In this document: positions 1-7,244 of the stretch, piece by piece
How positions within the stretch are numbered: position 1 is the stretch's first letter
Layout of the letters: each line of letters opens with the position of its first letter
From: Avrilella dinanensis
Lineage (GTDB): Bacteria; Bacteroidota; Bacteroidia; Flavobacteriales; Flavobacteriaceae
Assembly: GCF_002807015.1 (NCBI RefSeq)
Contig: NZ_NIPO01000001.1
Location: 466,352-530,351 of the forward strand
Length of the DNA: 64,000 nt
Direction: 5' to 3'
Program-made: the position numbers and the translations under genes
Notes under the pieces: model-generated
Database searches by the model: none
What the model was told of the DNA's origin: nothing
What the model saw: the letters and a program-made list of their open reading frames with translations, nothing else

Positions 1-848
1 CGAATCAAACTTTCACTTTCGCCGGGTGTTCTTCCTGTTTTTTTGTCCATCAATGCAGCTATTTCTTTAACCAAATTGAGGTTCGTCTGTTCATTATTTC
101 CTCCGACATTATAGGTTTCTCCTACTCTACCCTGATGGCAAATCAAATCTATCGCCTCTGCGTGGTCGCCCACAAAAAGCCAATCTCTGACGTTTTTTCC
201 GTTACCATAAACCGGAATTTCCTTTCGGTTCAATATATTCAGAATACACAGCGGAATCAATTTTTCGGGAAACTGATATGTTCCGTAATTATTTGAGCAA
301 TTACTAATTACGACGGGCATTCCGTAGGTGTCATGATAAGCCTTCACAAAATGGTCGGCTCCTGCTTTTGATGCCGAATATGGGGAATGTGGCTGATAAG
401 GCGTTTGCTCTGTAAACAGCCCTTCTTCGCCCAAGGTACCATAAACCTCATCTGTGGAAACCTGATAAAACAGCTTATTCTGATATTCATTCTGCCATGT
501 TTCTCTAGCGGCATTAAGTAAATTGACTGTTCCGATAACGTTCGTCAGGGCAAAATCCGCAGGCTGATGAATCGACCTGTCCACATGTGATTCGGCTGCC
601 AGATGAATAACCGTATCGGGATTATATTTTTTGAAAACCTGCTGAACCTGTGTCATATCAACAATATCTGCCTGAACAAAACGATAATTCGGATATTTTT
701 CCACCGACTGAAGGTTTTCCAGATTTCCGGCATACGTCAGCTTATCCAGGTTAATGATGAGATAATCCGGGTATTTGTGTACGAAATGTTTAACCAAATG
801 CGAACCGATAAACCCGGCTCCTCCGGTAATTAATATTGTTTTTTTCAT
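1..848 (-). CDS. rfbB: dTDP-glucose 4,6-dehydratase, C-terminus cut by window edge
   Basis: RmlB/RfbB turns dTDP-glucose into dTDP-4-keto-6-deoxyglucose using bound NAD, a cytoplasmic step toward dTDP-rhamnose and related sugars for surface polysaccharide. Reading from the ATG at 848, the protein starts MKKTILITGGAGFIGSHLV, an extended short-chain dehydrogenase Rossmann motif (about residues 8-19). It is followed by the family motifs STDEVYG, the catalytic Tyr-x3-Lys in YSASKAGADH, and RDWLFVGDHA. About 282 codons are visible and the frame is open at base 1, so roughly the last fifth of a normal ~350-residue protein lies outside. The gene starts 12 bases after the stop of the DUF5715 gene on the same strand, so the two may be cotranscribed. 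The family call is secure. Confidence 0.96.
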   Translation of the reverse strand, partial: MKKTILITGGAGFIGSHLVKHFVHKYPDYLIINLDKLTYAGNLENLQSVEKYPNYRFVQADIVDMTQVQQVFKKYNPDTVIHLAAESHVDRSIHQPADFALTNVIGTVNLLNAARETWQNEYQNKLFYQVSTDEVYGTLGEEGLFTEQTPYQPHSPYSASKAGADHFVKAYHDTYGMPVVISNCSNNYGTYQFPEKLIPLCILNILNRKEIPVYGNGKNVRDWLFVGDHAEAIDLICHQGRVGETYNVGGNNEQTNLNLVKEIAALMDKKTGRTPGESESLI

Positions 849-860
849 AATTTTTATAAT

Positions 861-1424
861 CTATCTTACTACAATATGAAAACAATTTACCTTCCGCTCT
901 TTCACAAAGTAAATTTTACCTTGTTTTTGGTATTGTTTCAACACTCTTTCCAAAGCGTTTTCCAACTTTGTATTTCTTCCTCTTTTATGGTTAAACCTCA
1001 CATAAGAAATATCAAAAGATGCTCCGAATGTGTGGGCACTTTCGTTAGACGACGCGTTGATATTACTTCGCCTGAGCAGTTTTTGCTTTTCCTCTGTACG
1101 AGTAAGAGAGGTTACTACAAAGAAATTTTGTCCGGTTTCCTGCACAAAACTTCTGGCAATATCGTCCAGCACTTTTTTGCCTTTTGGAATTAAATAACTG
1201 TAACTGTGCGTTAATTTATCAACTCTGTAACCATAGCCACGCTGCTTGACATGAACCAGCTTTTTATTGGCAACCAACCGGTCTAATTGTTTTTTAGTTT
1301 TGATGTGAGCTACTCCATGTGATTTTGCTGCTTTGAGGTGCGTCAGATATTCCTGAGACGGTTTAACTTGTGCGGTCGCCAACAACGGGCAGAGCAACAA
1401 AAACAGACGATAAATATTTTTCAT
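861..1424 (-). CDS. DUF5715 / M15-like peptidase fold exported protein
   Basis: This 187-residue protein begins with a signal peptide (hydrophobic residues 5-16, cleavage after about ATAQ at 19). The C-terminal half has the layout of zinc DD-carboxypeptidases of the VanY/M15 type: SAHTFGASFDIS provides His131 and Asp138, and CFHIVV provides His183, the usual three zinc ligands. I recognise it as the Bacteroidota DUF5715 family. A periplasmic role in trimming peptidoglycan stem peptides is plausible but is inferred only from these residues. It lies just upstream of rfbB on the same strand and diverges from the LolD-like gene. The exact activity is unknown. Confidence 0.8.
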   Translation of the reverse strand: MKNIYRLFLLLCPLLATAQVKPSQEYLTHLKAAKSHGVAHIKTKKQLDRLVANKKLVHVKQRGYGYRVDKLTHSYSYLIPKGKKVLDDIARSFVQETGQNFFVVTSLTRTEEKQKLLRRSNINASSNESAHTFGASFDISYVRFNHKRGRNTKLENALERVLKQYQKQGKIYFVKERKVNCFHIVVR

Positions 1425-1531
1425 GTTAATTTGGTAAGCGTTGAATTAAAGCCCCGAAGATAATTATTCTTGGGCGATATGCAGTAAATATAACAAAAAA
1501 TTAGTTATTTTGTATCAAAATCCGGAAAAGC

Positions 1532-2197
1532 ATGATTATTGAAGCTCGAAATATCAGCAAGCATTTTGACGATTTGCGTGTGCTGAACAATATCAACCTG
1601 AATATCAAAAAAGGGGAAGTCGTATCTATTGTCGGAGCATCGGGTGCGGGCAAAACGACTCTGCTTCAGATTTTGGGAACGTTGGACAAACCTGACCTCA
1701 ACAATTCTGCATCTTTAATCATCAACGGTACAGATGTTTTGAAATTAAAAGATAAAAACTTATCCAAATTCAGAAATCTGAACTTAGGTTTTATCTTTCA
1801 GTTTCATCAATTATTACCCGAGTTCAATGCTTTGGAAAACATTTGTATTCCGGCAATGATAGCCAAAACAAGTCATAAACAGGCACAGCAACGTGCTTTG
1901 GAATTGTTGGATTATTTGGGATTATCGCATCGAGCCGATCATTTTCCGTCAGAACTTTCGGGCGGCGAACAGCAAAGGGTTGCCGTTGCCAGAGCATTAA
2001 TCAATAATCCGGCGATTATTTTTGCTGATGAACCTTCCGGAAATCTGGATACAAAAGGTGCTGAAAACTTGCATGAACTGTTCTTCAAACTCCGTAAAGA
2101 TTTTAATCAAACCTTCGTGATTATCACGCATAACGAGGATTTAGCTAATATGGCAGACCGGAAAATCGTGATTACAGATGGGGAAATCTTGGGTTAA
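1532..2197 (+). CDS. lolD: ABC transporter ATP-binding protein, LolD type
   Basis: The 221-residue ATPase subunit has Walker [10 protein letters not shown] (35-43), the Q-loop region [16 protein letters not shown], signature [15 protein letters not shown] (about 141-155), Walker [11 protein letters not shown] and the switch histidine in VIITHN. Length and the extended region after the Q-loop match the LolD/MacB group. In LolCDE this subunit powers release of lipoproteins from the inner membrane to LolA. No permease gene is adjacent, so the partner lies elsewhere; this is usual in flavobacteria. The gene faces the lipoprotein gene at 2228, with only 30 bases between the stops. A MacB-like or FtsE-like role cannot be excluded. 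Confidence 0.85.
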   Translation: MIIEARNISKHFDDLRVLNNINLNIKKGEVVSIVGASGAGKTTLLQILGTLDKPDLNNSASLIINGTDVLKLKDKNLSKFRNLNLGFIFQFHQLLPEFNALENICIPAMIAKTSHKQAQQRALELLDYLGLSHRADHFPSELSGGEQQRVAVARALINNPAIIFADEPSGNLDTKGAENLHELFFKLRKDFNQTFVIITHNEDLANMADRKIVITDGEILG

Positions 2198-2227
2198 ATG
2201 TTTTTTTGAACCACAAAGTCACAAGGG

Positions 2228-3838
2228 TTATTCCAATGTAAAAGTTTCGTTTAGTTCCCAGTTTGCCCGCACATCGATTGGTTCGGTTTCATAAAAAACT
2301 TCTTCCGGCTGTTTTTTGAGCAAATAATTTCCTGTGTCCCATTTTCCGTTTTCATTTTCGTCAATGATTACACGGACAAAGTACATTTTTGGCGGAAGTA
2401 ACGCAAAATTAGTCTGGCTGCCTTCGCTAAGATAATTTACATATAGAATATTTTCCTTGTCATCAAGCAACTGAACAATCAACGGAAACCGTTGTTCTGG
2501 ATTAACGATATTAAGCGTCATATTTCCGTAGTCGGCATGTGCCGTGGTTTTGAATTTATACAGCAAAGAATCGTTCGTTTTGTCATAAATATCCCGCATT
2601 GCACCCGGCAAAATCTCCAACTGATAATTTTCATTTTCCGCTTTGGCAAAATCAACATACAAATTAAAGTACAGCGAATCGTAATTGAGCGTAACCGGAA
2701 TCGATGCCGAATCTTTGTTTATCAAAATAAATTTGGTCGAGTCAATTTGCACAAGCGGTGTGGTCACAGTAAGCTGAATGCTGTCTCTGAACCCGATTGT
2801 ACCAGTCTTTGACATATTCACAGCCAGGGAATCAATGGCGTTTAGTTTTCTTGGCTTAACGGTAAATTCCTTATTATAATCTTCTTTTCCGTTAAAATTA
2901 AATTGCAGCGAATCATAAGCTACCAATGGCGTAAAAACGTGCAGTGAATCTGCATTTTTCACTTTCTGGATATAGGCATCTATCGGGTTTCCGTCAGCAA
3001 TAACCTGCAAATCAACATCTTTCGGATTACCTTCAAACGGCACCAACCATTTATTCTGTGAAATCATTGTAGGTCGATAAGCATTCATCGCTTTTTCTTC
3101 CCTGAACAACGACAGCTGATACAACAATTCTTCCTCCTGCGGGAGATAAACCGTTTCTTCAACAAATCCTATTTTATCGGTTTTCGGGTCAAACAGATAA
3201 TTGTTATTCTTATCCTGCAAAGCGAGAATCCGGTAGTCGCCTTCTTTAAGATTCTTCAGTTCAAAAGTGGTTTTTTCCAGCGTATTGCCCACATACAAAG
3301 GTTTCTCTTTATACACCGTCGAATCGTTGAAATTCTCTGCCGGATAAAGCATGATTTTCACATTTTTCTCTGTGTTTTTACTGTAAGCATCCTGAATACT
3401 TCCGCTGATTTTCAATGAATCAATATAATCACCGGTTGAAAAAACATAGGAAAAATCTCCCAGAGGATTGCCTTCGTTATTATCCACAATACTTTGTCCG
3501 AAATTGAAATTGTAAGTGGTGTTAGTTTTTAATGTATCATGAATTTTTACTGTAATCATTTTGGAAGCAAATCCCATCGGCAATATTTCAGGCGTTTGGT
3601 TTAAAGGCGGGGATATAATCAGGTTTTGGTTAACGTTTTCCAGCTTTACATATTCATCAAAATAAATTTGAATTTCTTTGGCATCAAAATGGATAGAATA
3701 ATTGTTGGGATTGCTTTTCAACACCACCGGAGGCAAACTGTCGATAGGACCGCCGGTAATATATCCACGCTTGGCACAGCCCGAAAACAGGCAAAGCACA
3801 ACAATAACAAAAAGGAAAACAAATCGACTGTGTTTCAT
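2228..3838 (-). CDS. Ig-like (SbsA/Big_5) domain lipoprotein
   Basis: Starting at the ATG at 3838 gives 536 residues with a lipoprotein signal (MKHSRFVFLFVIVVLCLFSG then Cys21). A longer frame to 3922 only adds residues ahead of the signal peptide, so I moved the start. Residues about 30-130 (GPIDSLPPVVLKSNPNNYS, then FDEYVKLENVNQNLIISPPL and LKTNTTYNFNFGQSIVD) match the bacterial Ig-like domain of the SbsA type. The rest is beta-rich with a DKNNNYLFDPKTDKIGF segment and a second DENENGKWDTGNYL segment, both Asp/Asn-rich turns that may bind calcium. The gene lies 86 bases downstream of comF on the same strand. It is an envelope protein of unknown role. Confidence 0.8.
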   Translation of the reverse strand: MKHSRFVFLFVIVVLCLFSGCAKRGYITGGPIDSLPPVVLKSNPNNYSIHFDAKEIQIYFDEYVKLENVNQNLIISPPLNQTPEILPMGFASKMITVKIHDTLKTNTTYNFNFGQSIVDNNEGNPLGDFSYVFSTGDYIDSLKISGSIQDAYSKNTEKNVKIMLYPAENFNDSTVYKEKPLYVGNTLEKTTFELKNLKEGDYRILALQDKNNNYLFDPKTDKIGFVEETVYLPQEEELLYQLSLFREEKAMNAYRPTMISQNKWLVPFEGNPKDVDLQVIADGNPIDAYIQKVKNADSLHVFTPLVAYDSLQFNFNGKEDYNKEFTVKPRKLNAIDSLAVNMSKTGTIGFRDSIQLTVTTPLVQIDSTKFILINKDSASIPVTLNYDSLYFNLYVDFAKAENENYQLEILPGAMRDIYDKTNDSLLYKFKTTAHADYGNMTLNIVNPEQRFPLIVQLLDDKENILYVNYLSEGSQTNFALLPPKMYFVRVIIDENENGKWDTGNYLLKKQPEEVFYETEPIDVRANWELNETFTLE

Positions 3839-3924
3839 ATCCGGAAAATTTGACGTAAAATTAAAGAATAAAAACGGATTGGCTGTAAACCTGCAAAAAT
3901 TCATCTGATAATTTTTAAACAACT

Positions 3925-4617
3925 CTACGTATTATAAGTCGATGCCATACAAAGCACATTCACATTACCAGTTTGGTGCCGGCGAATGGCTTTTATCACT
4001 TGCTCCATGGTTGAACCGGTGGTTATCACATCATCTATCAGTAACAGATTGGCGTCTGGACTAATCAGGTTGGGGCGAAGAATAAATTTATCTTTTTTGC
4101 CCATACTCCTGCTGAAAATATTTTTTCGGGTTTGCGATTTTTCATAAAAATTACGCTTCAGTAAATCTGTCCGAAATGGTATTCCTGATAATTGACTGAT
4201 TTTCTTTCCAAACCGATGCAACTGATTATAGCCTCGTTGTTTTAATTTCCGATGATGCAGCGGCACACAACACAAAAAATCAATTTCATTGAACAAAGGC
4301 GTATCTTTGAAGCTCTGCCACGAAAGCTCTGCCAGAAAATCACCAATATCTTCCCTTCCTCTGTATTTGAGATTTTTAATTATATTTTGAGTTATTCCTT
4401 TGTCCTTGTCGTAATACAACAATCCGCAAGCCTCTTTAACCGCAACTTTCCCGAAAAATTGTTGCCTAATAAGTTCATGATTTCCGCATTCGCCAACCGG
4501 AATAAAATCTAAAGTATGGTAACATGACATACATAAAATGCGTTCGCCCTCCAACAGCGTTCCGTCACAGCCGGCACAATGATTAGGCACAAATAAATCG
4601 AGTAGATTTTTCCACAT
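3925..4617 (-). CDS. comF: ComF family phosphoribosyltransferase-like protein
   Basis: This is a 230-residue ComF/GntX-type protein. The N-terminus carries a zinc-finger-like four-cysteine set (Cys14, Cys17, Cys29, Cys32) and the C-terminus the PRPP-binding motif LLLIDDVITTGST (191-203). In between are the family motifs CCVPLHHRKLKQRGYNQ and RNFYEKSQTRKN. ComF proteins take part in natural transformation, probably handling single-stranded DNA in the cytoplasm, though biochemical roles are poorly known. It is upstream of the Ig-like lipoprotein gene on the same strand. No clear TAnnTTTG box was found before it. Identification is firm; whether it acts in competence here is not shown. Confidence 0.93.
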   Translation of the reverse strand: MWKNLLDLFVPNHCAGCDGTLLEGERILCMSCYHTLDFIPVGECGNHELIRQQFFGKVAVKEACGLLYYDKDKGITQNIIKNLKYRGREDIGDFLAELSWQSFKDTPLFNEIDFLCCVPLHHRKLKQRGYNQLHRFGKKISQLSGIPFRTDLLKRNFYEKSQTRKNIFSRSMGKKDKFILRPNLISPDANLLLIDDVITTGSTMEQVIKAIRRHQTGNVNVLCMASTYNT

Positions 4618-4658
4618 TTTTCTATAGGGATCTAAAGCTGTTTAAAATCACATTAACC

Positions 4659-4703
4659 AAAAAGCATCTGTGAAGTTTTAAAAACCCCGCAGATGCTTTT
4701 GTT
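4659..4703. terminator. Hairpin between divergent genes, terminator-like
   Basis: AAAAGCATCTG (4660-4670) pairs perfectly with CAGATGCTTTT (4690-4700) around a 19-base loop that itself contains GTTTT/AAAAC. T-runs follow on both strands. It lies upstream of both neighbouring genes, so it ends no annotated gene. Confidence 0.55.
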
Positions 4704-4711
4704 TGTTATAT

Positions 4712-4877
4712 TAAGAGCCTGTTTAAAATTTATCTAATAATTTGTTTATGCTTCTTTTTGGTCATAACCGCGTTAAATTTTAAAACGATAGCTCTGCTAT
4801 CCTTTGAAAATTTGCCTTGTTCTGCCTCAAAAATAACCTATAAACATTTTTACAATACAAATTTAAACAGGCTCTTA
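4712..4877. repeat. MITE-like element with 16-bp perfect terminal inverted repeats
   Basis: The left end TAAGAGCCTGTTTAAA (4712-4727) is the exact reverse complement of the right end TTTAAACAGGCTCTTA (4862-4877). If the core is taken as GAGCC...GGCTC, both sides carry TTAA, as expected of a target duplication. The 166 bp contain no open frame of note and an internal GATAG-CTCTG-CTATC hairpin. Partial copies of its ends occur at 15140, 50518, 54141 and 59102. It looks like a non-autonomous element mobilised by a transposase encoded elsewhere. Confidence 0.7.
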
Positions 4878-4908
4878 AATTAATTGCTTTTTAGAGGCGG
4901 TTTTTCTT

Positions 4909-4916
4909 TATCTTTG
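4909..4916 (+). promoter_or_regulatory. Bacteroidota -7 box TATCTTTG
   Basis: Exact TAnnTTTG match ending 20 bases before the ATG at 4936. It lies just outside the MITE-like element, so the element inserted immediately upstream of this promoter. Confidence 0.6.
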
Positions 4917-4935
4917 TTTAAACCAAAAAGTAAAA

Positions 4936-5466
4936 ATGGATATAACAACGGTTTTGTGGTCGCTTGCAGCCTTGATAGCAGTAGTCGTGATGTACTATTT
5001 TATCAACAGAAAGAATATTACTCTCGAAGAAGCAAAAAGAAAACAACTCAAACAACAACTGGGTCAGCAGATAAATGCAACAGTTCAGAAAAAAGCTACA
5101 CCGCAAACGCTTCAGGCGTATGAGCGATTGATGATTCTGATTGACCGGATAGCTGTTGCTAAACTGGTAAGCCGTGTGCAGCCTGTATCTACCGAGAAAA
5201 AAGACTATGCCGATTTTCTGATTAAAAATATCGAGCAGGAATTTGATTTTAATGCCTCGCAGGAATTATATGTATCCAAAGAAGCCTGGTCGGTAGTTGA
5301 TGCAGCCAAAAACGCAGTTATACAAGATATTCTCAAAACCACTTTGAGCATAGAAAGTAACAGTGCTTATGATTTGCAGAGTAATTTACTAAAAATAAAT
5401 AACTCTCAGGCTCTGATTACATTAGCCAAAAGCAAACTTCGGGAAGATGTTGCGAATTTGGTATGA
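4936..5466 (+). CDS. Conserved flavobacterial membrane-anchored protein (DUF7935-like)
   Basis: The 176-residue protein has one N-terminal membrane helix (about residues 5-23, LWSLAALIAVVVMYYFI) followed by a mostly helical cytoplasmic region. A Lys/Gln-rich coiled stretch (EEAKRKQLKQQLGQQ) leads into TLQAYERLMILIDRIAVAKL. I recognise the pattern as a conserved Bacteroidota protein of unknown function, possibly the DUF7935 family. It is followed after 37 bases by a small lipoprotein gene on the same strand, and has its own promoter box. No function is proposed. Confidence 0.75.
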   Translation: MDITTVLWSLAALIAVVVMYYFINRKNITLEEAKRKQLKQQLGQQINATVQKKATPQTLQAYERLMILIDRIAVAKLVSRVQPVSTEKKDYADFLIKNIEQEFDFNASQELYVSKEAWSVVDAAKNAVIQDILKTTLSIESNSAYDLQSNLLKINNSQALITLAKSKLREDVANLV

Positions 5467-5503
5467 TTTATGATGCAAACTCATTAAACAAAAAAAATAA
5501 AAG

Positions 5504-5719
5504 ATGAAAAAAATAGTATTATCAATGGGATTATTGGGTGTTTTCTTTCTGGTAGGTTGTGAATCAGAAGACAAATGCCATTGCGAAATTTTCAAAAAAG
5601 TTTATGACAACGAAGGTAATTACACCATAGATTATCAAGGAAGCAGAGATGGAAACTGTGCTGATATCGAAGATAAAGATGAAGTAGAGTTTGAATATCA
5701 CAATGTGAGTTGTGATTAA
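5504..5719 (+). CDS. Small lipoprotein, acidic and cysteine-containing
   Basis: A 71-residue protein with a lipoprotein signal: MKKIVLSMGLLGVFFLVG then Cys19. The residues after the cysteine are ESEDK, an acidic stretch like the lipoprotein export signal that sends lipoproteins to the cell surface in Capnocytophaga and Flavobacterium. The mature part is short, acidic, and has four more cysteines (CHC, NC, SC) that could form disulfides. It follows the membrane protein gene by 37 bases and ends inside a strong terminator. Function is unknown; the match to a known family is not clear to me. Confidence 0.7.
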   Translation: MKKIVLSMGLLGVFFLVGCESEDKCHCEIFKKVYDNEGNYTIDYQGSRDGNCADIEDKDEVEFEYHNVSCD

Positions 5720-5762
5720 CCCATAAAAAAACGGTTCTAAAAAGAACCGTTTTTTTATGGGT
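5719..5762. terminator. Bidirectional terminator with perfect 20-bp stem
   Basis: The arm at 5719-5738 (ACCCAT, seven A, CGGTTCT) is the exact complement of 5743-5762 around a four-A loop. The stem's A/T-rich foot supplies a T-run on either strand. It shares one base with the stop codon of the lipoprotein gene and touches the stop of the convergent gene at 5763, so it ends both. Confidence 0.9.
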
Positions 5763-6131
5763 TTAGAAGTCGTCATCTTCATCATCAAAGTCATCATCAT
5801 CAAAGTCTTCGTCATCTTCATTCTTCGTTTTCTTAGGCTTTGATTGCTTATCGCCTGTTGCTATTTCCAAATCATCATTCGGGATATCGTCCACGTCAAC
5901 CAATTCGTCGTCGTCTTCATCATAATTCTCAATACGGTCGGCTAATTTGGTACTCACTTTAACCAGATAAATCGTATCTTCGGTCCTAACTTCTACTGCC
6001 TCAACGGTTTCGTTTTTGGCATTTTTAAACCGGATAATGTCTGTGTCATCATATCCGTCGGGGAATTTTTCCACTAACAGTGTTAAAATTTCATTGGTCA
6101 ATTTGGCGTAATCAACTATAACTCGTTTCAT
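5763..6131 (-). CDS. Conserved protein with poly-acidic C-terminal tail
   Basis: From the ATG at 6131 this is a 122-residue protein starting MKRVIVDYAKLTNEILTLLV. The longer frame's ATG at 6158 falls inside a TATTTTTG promoter box (6156-6163), so the downstream start is favoured. Residues 1-75 look like a small folded domain (FPDGYDDTDIIRFKNAKNET, then VEVRTEDTIYLVKVS). The rest is disordered, with a Lys/Ser-rich patch and an Asp/Glu tail (DDEDFDDDDFDDEDDDF). Such proteins are common in flavobacteria and are sometimes labelled DNA primase without support. A nucleic-acid-mimicking or chaperone-like acidic tail is possible but speculative. Confidence 0.75.
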   Translation of the reverse strand: MKRVIVDYAKLTNEILTLLVEKFPDGYDDTDIIRFKNAKNETVEAVEVRTEDTIYLVKVSTKLADRIENYDEDDDELVDVDDIPNDDLEIATGDKQSKPKKTKNEDDEDFDDDDFDDEDDDF

Positions 6132-6155
6132 TATTTGGATACTTTTGTTGTGTCC

Positions 6156-6163
6156 CAAAAATA
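6156..6163 (-). promoter_or_regulatory. Bacteroidota -7 box TATTTTTG
   Basis: TAnnTTTG match on the minus strand, 24 bases before the ATG at 6131. It overlaps the alternative ATG at 6158 and so argues against that start. Confidence 0.6.
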
Positions 6164-6214
6164 CTATGCTTGATTAAATTTCCAAGTAGAATTTCGGATT
6201 TTTTTTCATTTTTT

Positions 6215-7186
6215 TTACTGTCCTAAAACATAGGCAAAAATCAACGGTGCAACAATCGTTGCGTCAGATTCTACGATAAATTTTGGCGTATCAATATCCA
6301 GTTTTCCCCAAGTGATTTTTTCATTCGGCACTGCTCCGGAATAAGAACCATAGGAAGTAGTCGAATCAGATATCTGACAGAAATAACTCCAGAACGGAAT
6401 ATTTTCCATTTCCAAATCCTGATACAGCATCGGCACTACGCAAATCGGGAAATCTCCGGCTATTCCTCCGCCTATCTGGAAAAATCCAATTCCTTTTCCA
6501 TCTGAATTTTTAGTGTACCAGTCGGCCAAAAATGCCATATATTCAATTCCTGATTTCATTGTTGATGCCTGTAATTCTCCTTTAATCACATAAGAGGCAA
6601 AAATGTTACCCATCGTTGAATCTTCCCAACCCGGAACCACAATCGGAATGTTTTTTTCAGCTGCCGCCAGCATCCATGAGTTTTTAGGGTCAATTTCGTA
6701 GTATTGCTCCAACACACCCGATTTTAGCATTTGATACATATATTCGTGCGGAAAATATCTTTTTCCTTCATTTTCGGCATCTTTCCAGATTTTGAAAATA
6801 TGCTGTTGCAATCTTCTGAAAGCCTCTTCTTCCGGAATACAGGTATCGGTTACTCTGTTATAATGATTTTCCAGCAATTCCCATTCTTCCTTCGGCGATA
6901 AGTCACGGTAATTCGGTACGCGTTTGTAGTGAGAATGTGCTACCAGATTCATGATATCTTCTTCCAGGTTAGCTCCGGTACAGGAAATAATCGCTACTTT
7001 GTCCTGACGAATCATCTCTGCGAGCGAAATCCCTAATTCGGCAGTACTCATCGCTCCTGCCAAGGAAATCAGCATTTTGCCACCTTCGTTAAGATGTTTT
7101 TCATATCCTTTTGCTGCATCAACCAAAGCCGCTGCGTTGAAGTGCAGGTAATTTTTTTCTATAAACTGAGAAATTGGTCCTTTCAT
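6215..7186 (-). CDS. Deoxyhypusine synthase-like protein
   Basis: A 323-residue protein of the deoxyhypusine synthase family, which moves an aminobutyl group from spermidine to an acceptor using NAD. Visible family features are SLAGAMSTAELGISLAEMIR and ISCTGANLEEDIMNLV near the N-terminus, GGGIAGDFP, and the C-terminal WGKLDIDT ... ESDATIVAPL, where Lys295 aligns with the catalytic lysine of the eukaryotic enzyme (its WGK motif). Bacteria have no eIF5A, so the acceptor is not a hypusine protein; transfer to a polyamine, as in homospermidine synthase, is one possibility. It sits 58 bases downstream of the arginine decarboxylase gene on the same strand, which supports a polyamine role. Confidence 0.9.
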   Translation of the reverse strand: MKGPISQFIEKNYLHFNAAALVDAAKGYEKHLNEGGKMLISLAGAMSTAELGISLAEMIRQDKVAIISCTGANLEEDIMNLVAHSHYKRVPNYRDLSPKEEWELLENHYNRVTDTCIPEEEAFRRLQQHIFKIWKDAENEGKRYFPHEYMYQMLKSGVLEQYYEIDPKNSWMLAAAEKNIPIVVPGWEDSTMGNIFASYVIKGELQASTMKSGIEYMAFLADWYTKNSDGKGIGFFQIGGGIAGDFPICVVPMLYQDLEMENIPFWSYFCQISDSTTSYGSYSGAVPNEKITWGKLDIDTPKFIVESDATIVAPLIFAYVLGQ

Positions 7187-7244
7187 ATATTTTTTGTTTA
7201 AAGTTTGTTTAATTGTTTATTTTGCAAATCCGCGAATTTGCTAA

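Larger units (their letters stand above)
4618..4935. other. 318-bp divergent intergenic region: orphan hairpin plus MITE-like element
   Basis: The region between comF (leftward) and the membrane protein at 4936 (rightward) holds three things: a terminator-like hairpin at 4659-4703 with no gene obviously feeding it, a 166-bp element with perfect 16-bp inverted ends at 4712-4877, and a TATCTTTG promoter box at 4909-4916. No additional open frame is convincing. Confidence 0.75.
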
